This document shows, one piece after another, positions 15,299-16,239 of a stretch of 16,239 nucleotides of DNA (position 1 is the stretch's first letter; each line of letters starts with the position of its first letter). Both the position numbers and the translations under genes were made by a program. Under the pieces are notes generated by a model. It saw only the letters and a program-made list of their open reading frames with translations, was not told the DNA's origin and searched no databases. Source of the DNA: JAWVZU01 sp033722075 (GTDB lineage: Bacteria > Pseudomonadota > Gammaproteobacteria > Xanthomonadales > SZUA-38); assembly GCA_033722075.1 (NCBI GenBank), contig JAWVZU010000056.1, positions 1-16,239 of the forward strand, written 5' to 3'.

Positions 15299-15509
15299 CG
15301 AGTCCGAGCTCGCTGATCAAGTCACCGAGGGGCCGAGTCGGCTCATGCCTGATGGATTTCAGGTCTTCAATGTCCTTGAGCTCTTCCAGGCGATCGAGGA
15401 GCGCATGCTGAACGAAGTGATTGAGCACGACGCCCTCCTGCTTGCAGTACTCATCAACTGCAGCCTTCAGCTTCTCATCGATGCGCGCATTCAACTGGAC
15501 TGTGGACAT
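15285..15509 (-). CDS. Ribbon-helix-helix antitoxin
   Basis: This 74-residue protein opens with VQLNARIDEKLKAAVDEYC, a beta-strand followed by two helices as in ribbon-helix-helix (CopG/RelB-like) DNA-binding domains (about residues 4-45). An acidic C-terminal arm (KDIEDLKSIRHEPTRPLGD) probably wraps and neutralises the RelE-like toxin. Start ATG 15509 is chosen over upstream positions because AGGA lies six bases before it; an in-frame start at 15539 would cross the promoter. It would repress its own operon through the repeat pair at 15531-15548. The toxin gene overlaps its end by 14 bases. Confidence 0.87.
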   Translation of the reverse strand: MSTVQLNARIDEKLKAAVDEYCKQEGVVLNHFVQHALLDRLEELKDIEDLKSIRHEPTRPLGDLISELGLDGEL

Positions 15510-15529
15510 GACATCCTGCCGGTGTTCGA

Positions 15530-15557
15530 ATGATAGCAAATGCTAGCACGCAGTCAT
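15530..15557 (-). promoter_or_regulatory. Toxin-antitoxin promoter with overlapping repeat operator
   Basis: On the minus strand, ATGACT (-35, 15552-15557), a 16-base spacer and TATCAT (-10, 15530-15535) with TGC just upstream make an extended -10 promoter. Two related octamers, TGATAGCA (15531-15538) and palindromic TGCTAGCA (15541-15548), lie ten bases apart over the -10 and spacer. That is the arrangement expected for paired ribbon-helix-helix dimers binding one face of DNA. RNA would start near 15523, giving a short leader of about 14 bases before ATG 15509. Confidence 0.6.
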
Positions 15558-15590
15558 ATGAAGGACCAGTGCGGACCTCGATCCACGCCA

Positions 15591-16239
15591 TCAGTGCGCA
15601 TTCAAGACGAGCGTATCTCCCTCACCCAGAATCTCCTGCTCGCGCTCGTAAAGCGCGGCGCGCAGGGCTTGCGCGAAGGACCGCTCGTGGGCGTGGGCCA
15701 GCCAGGCGAGTCTCTCGTTGGCTTCTTCGGTCCACTGCTCGACCAACCGCTCGTTGCCGATTTCCCACACCACTTCATCCTTGCGAGGATCCAGGAGCGA
15801 CAAGGAATCACGCACCGAGTCCGCGTCATTGGGCAGGACCACCAAACGGAAGGCATGACTCACGCCGAGCTGATCCACGGCCGCCGCCAGATCCTCACTG
15901 GTCTCCAGCGCGTGATCGACGGCTTCCGGTGACGGAACCCGCAGCCCCGGCATCTCGGAGAGGCGCGTGTACAACTCCAGCCGATAGTTCTTCGCATAGT
16001 TGTCGAAGACCGGGAACGAGCTTTCGTTTGAGGTCGGGAGAATCGCGACGCCCAGCCCCGGCGTATCGATGTAATACGGAAGGGCCGGATCTAACAGGTA
16101 GGGCGCCTCGGCGACAATTCGCTCCCGGGCATCCGCATACTTGTTGCGATAAGCGGACACGATCCGTTGATACTCCGGGTGTGCAGCCAACCCGTTGAAG
16201 ATGCCTTTGGGATCCTCCTCGATGGGCCAATAGGCCAGC
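15591..16239 (-). CDS. TolB/FlgO-like domain protein, C-terminal part (partial)
   Basis: The minus-strand frame is open to the right edge and ends at TGA 15593-15591, giving about 215 visible residues. The stretch GVAILPTSNESSFPVFDNY, then SEMPGLRVPSPEAVDHAL, LGVSHAFRLVV and SLLDPRKDEVVWE follows the pattern 'VAVLPF.N.S..., ...pGLrVv.r..., LGV.yvveGSvr, ...lid...g..lW' of TolB-N/FlgO-like modules. Those modules are found in CadC-type regulators, adenylate cyclases and Hanks-type kinases. The preceding HPEYQRIVSAYRNKYADARERI may be the end of a TPR or linker region. After it, a helical tail (about 45 residues, NERLVEQWTEEANERLAWL) closes the protein. The N-terminal part, which would decide its role, is outside the window. 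A TTG at 16190 could be a start, but the frame continues plausibly upstream (AYWPIEEDPKGIFNG). Confidence 0.6.
   Translation of the reverse strand, partial: LAYWPIEEDPKGIFNGLAAHPEYQRIVSAYRNKYADARERIVAEAPYLLDPALPYYIDTPGLGVAILPTSNESSFPVFDNYAKNYRLELYTRLSEMPGLRVPSPEAVDHALETSEDLAAAVDQLGVSHAFRLVVLPNDADSVRDSLSLLDPRKDEVVWEIGNERLVEQWTEEANERLAWLAHAHERSFAQALRAALYEREQEILGEGDTLVLNAH

Overview
This is a GC-rich bacterial chromosome segment with short intergenic gaps. Several things point to a heterotrophic Gammaproteobacterium of the Xanthomonadales / Wenzhouxiangella kind: a large TonB-dependent receptor with a VTGTRI-type start, a secreted KP-43-like subtilase with long C-terminal extensions, and a TolB-like domain protein. 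This placement is inference from protein style, not a database result. I see no rRNA, tRNA, CRISPR array, insertion sequence or phage gene.

Left part, plus strand (1-7054). The window opens with the last 30 residues of an MDR/quinone-oxidoreductase-like protein and a small acidic protein of unknown function. A three-gene ABC exporter follows (ATPase, then two membrane subunits) whose genes overlap by 4 bases each, so they are translationally coupled. After a 111-base gap comes a 1391-residue secreted serine protease. It has a signal peptide, propeptide, S8 catalytic domain, jelly-roll domain, two Fn3-like domains, a MAM/sugar-binding-like domain and two tandem copies of a roughly 115-residue module.

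Middle, minus strand (7055-10283). A hairpin from a degenerate dispersed repeat separates the protease from a convergent block. Read in transcription order, this block is a PP2C-type protein phosphatase, a terminator-like hairpin, a lipoprotein M48 metalloprotease with TPRs, and then a tightly coupled pair: an 81-residue protein and a minimal nucleotidyltransferase-fold protein. The pair resembles toxin-antitoxin or AbiEii-like modules.

Right part (10284-16239). A divergent 120-base region precedes a plus-strand protein made of two glutaredoxin/GST-N domains, the second of which has lost its cysteines. Everything after that is on the minus strand. In transcription order there is the C-terminal part of a TolB/FlgO-like domain protein (cut by the window end), a ribbon-helix-helix antitoxin with a RelE-family toxin, a 313-base regulatory-looking gap, a 956-residue TonB-dependent receptor, and a glyoxalase-like protein 24 bases behind it.

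Themes: envelope and nutrient acquisition (secreted protease, TonB receptor, M48 lipoprotein, exporter), plus two small two-gene modules that could be toxin-antitoxin systems. The most distinctive points are the uncharacterised 81-residue protein / nucleotidyltransferase pair, the RelE-like toxin with Cys where Tyr is usual, the asymmetric tandem redox-fold protein, and an inverted repeat inside the TonB receptor promoter.
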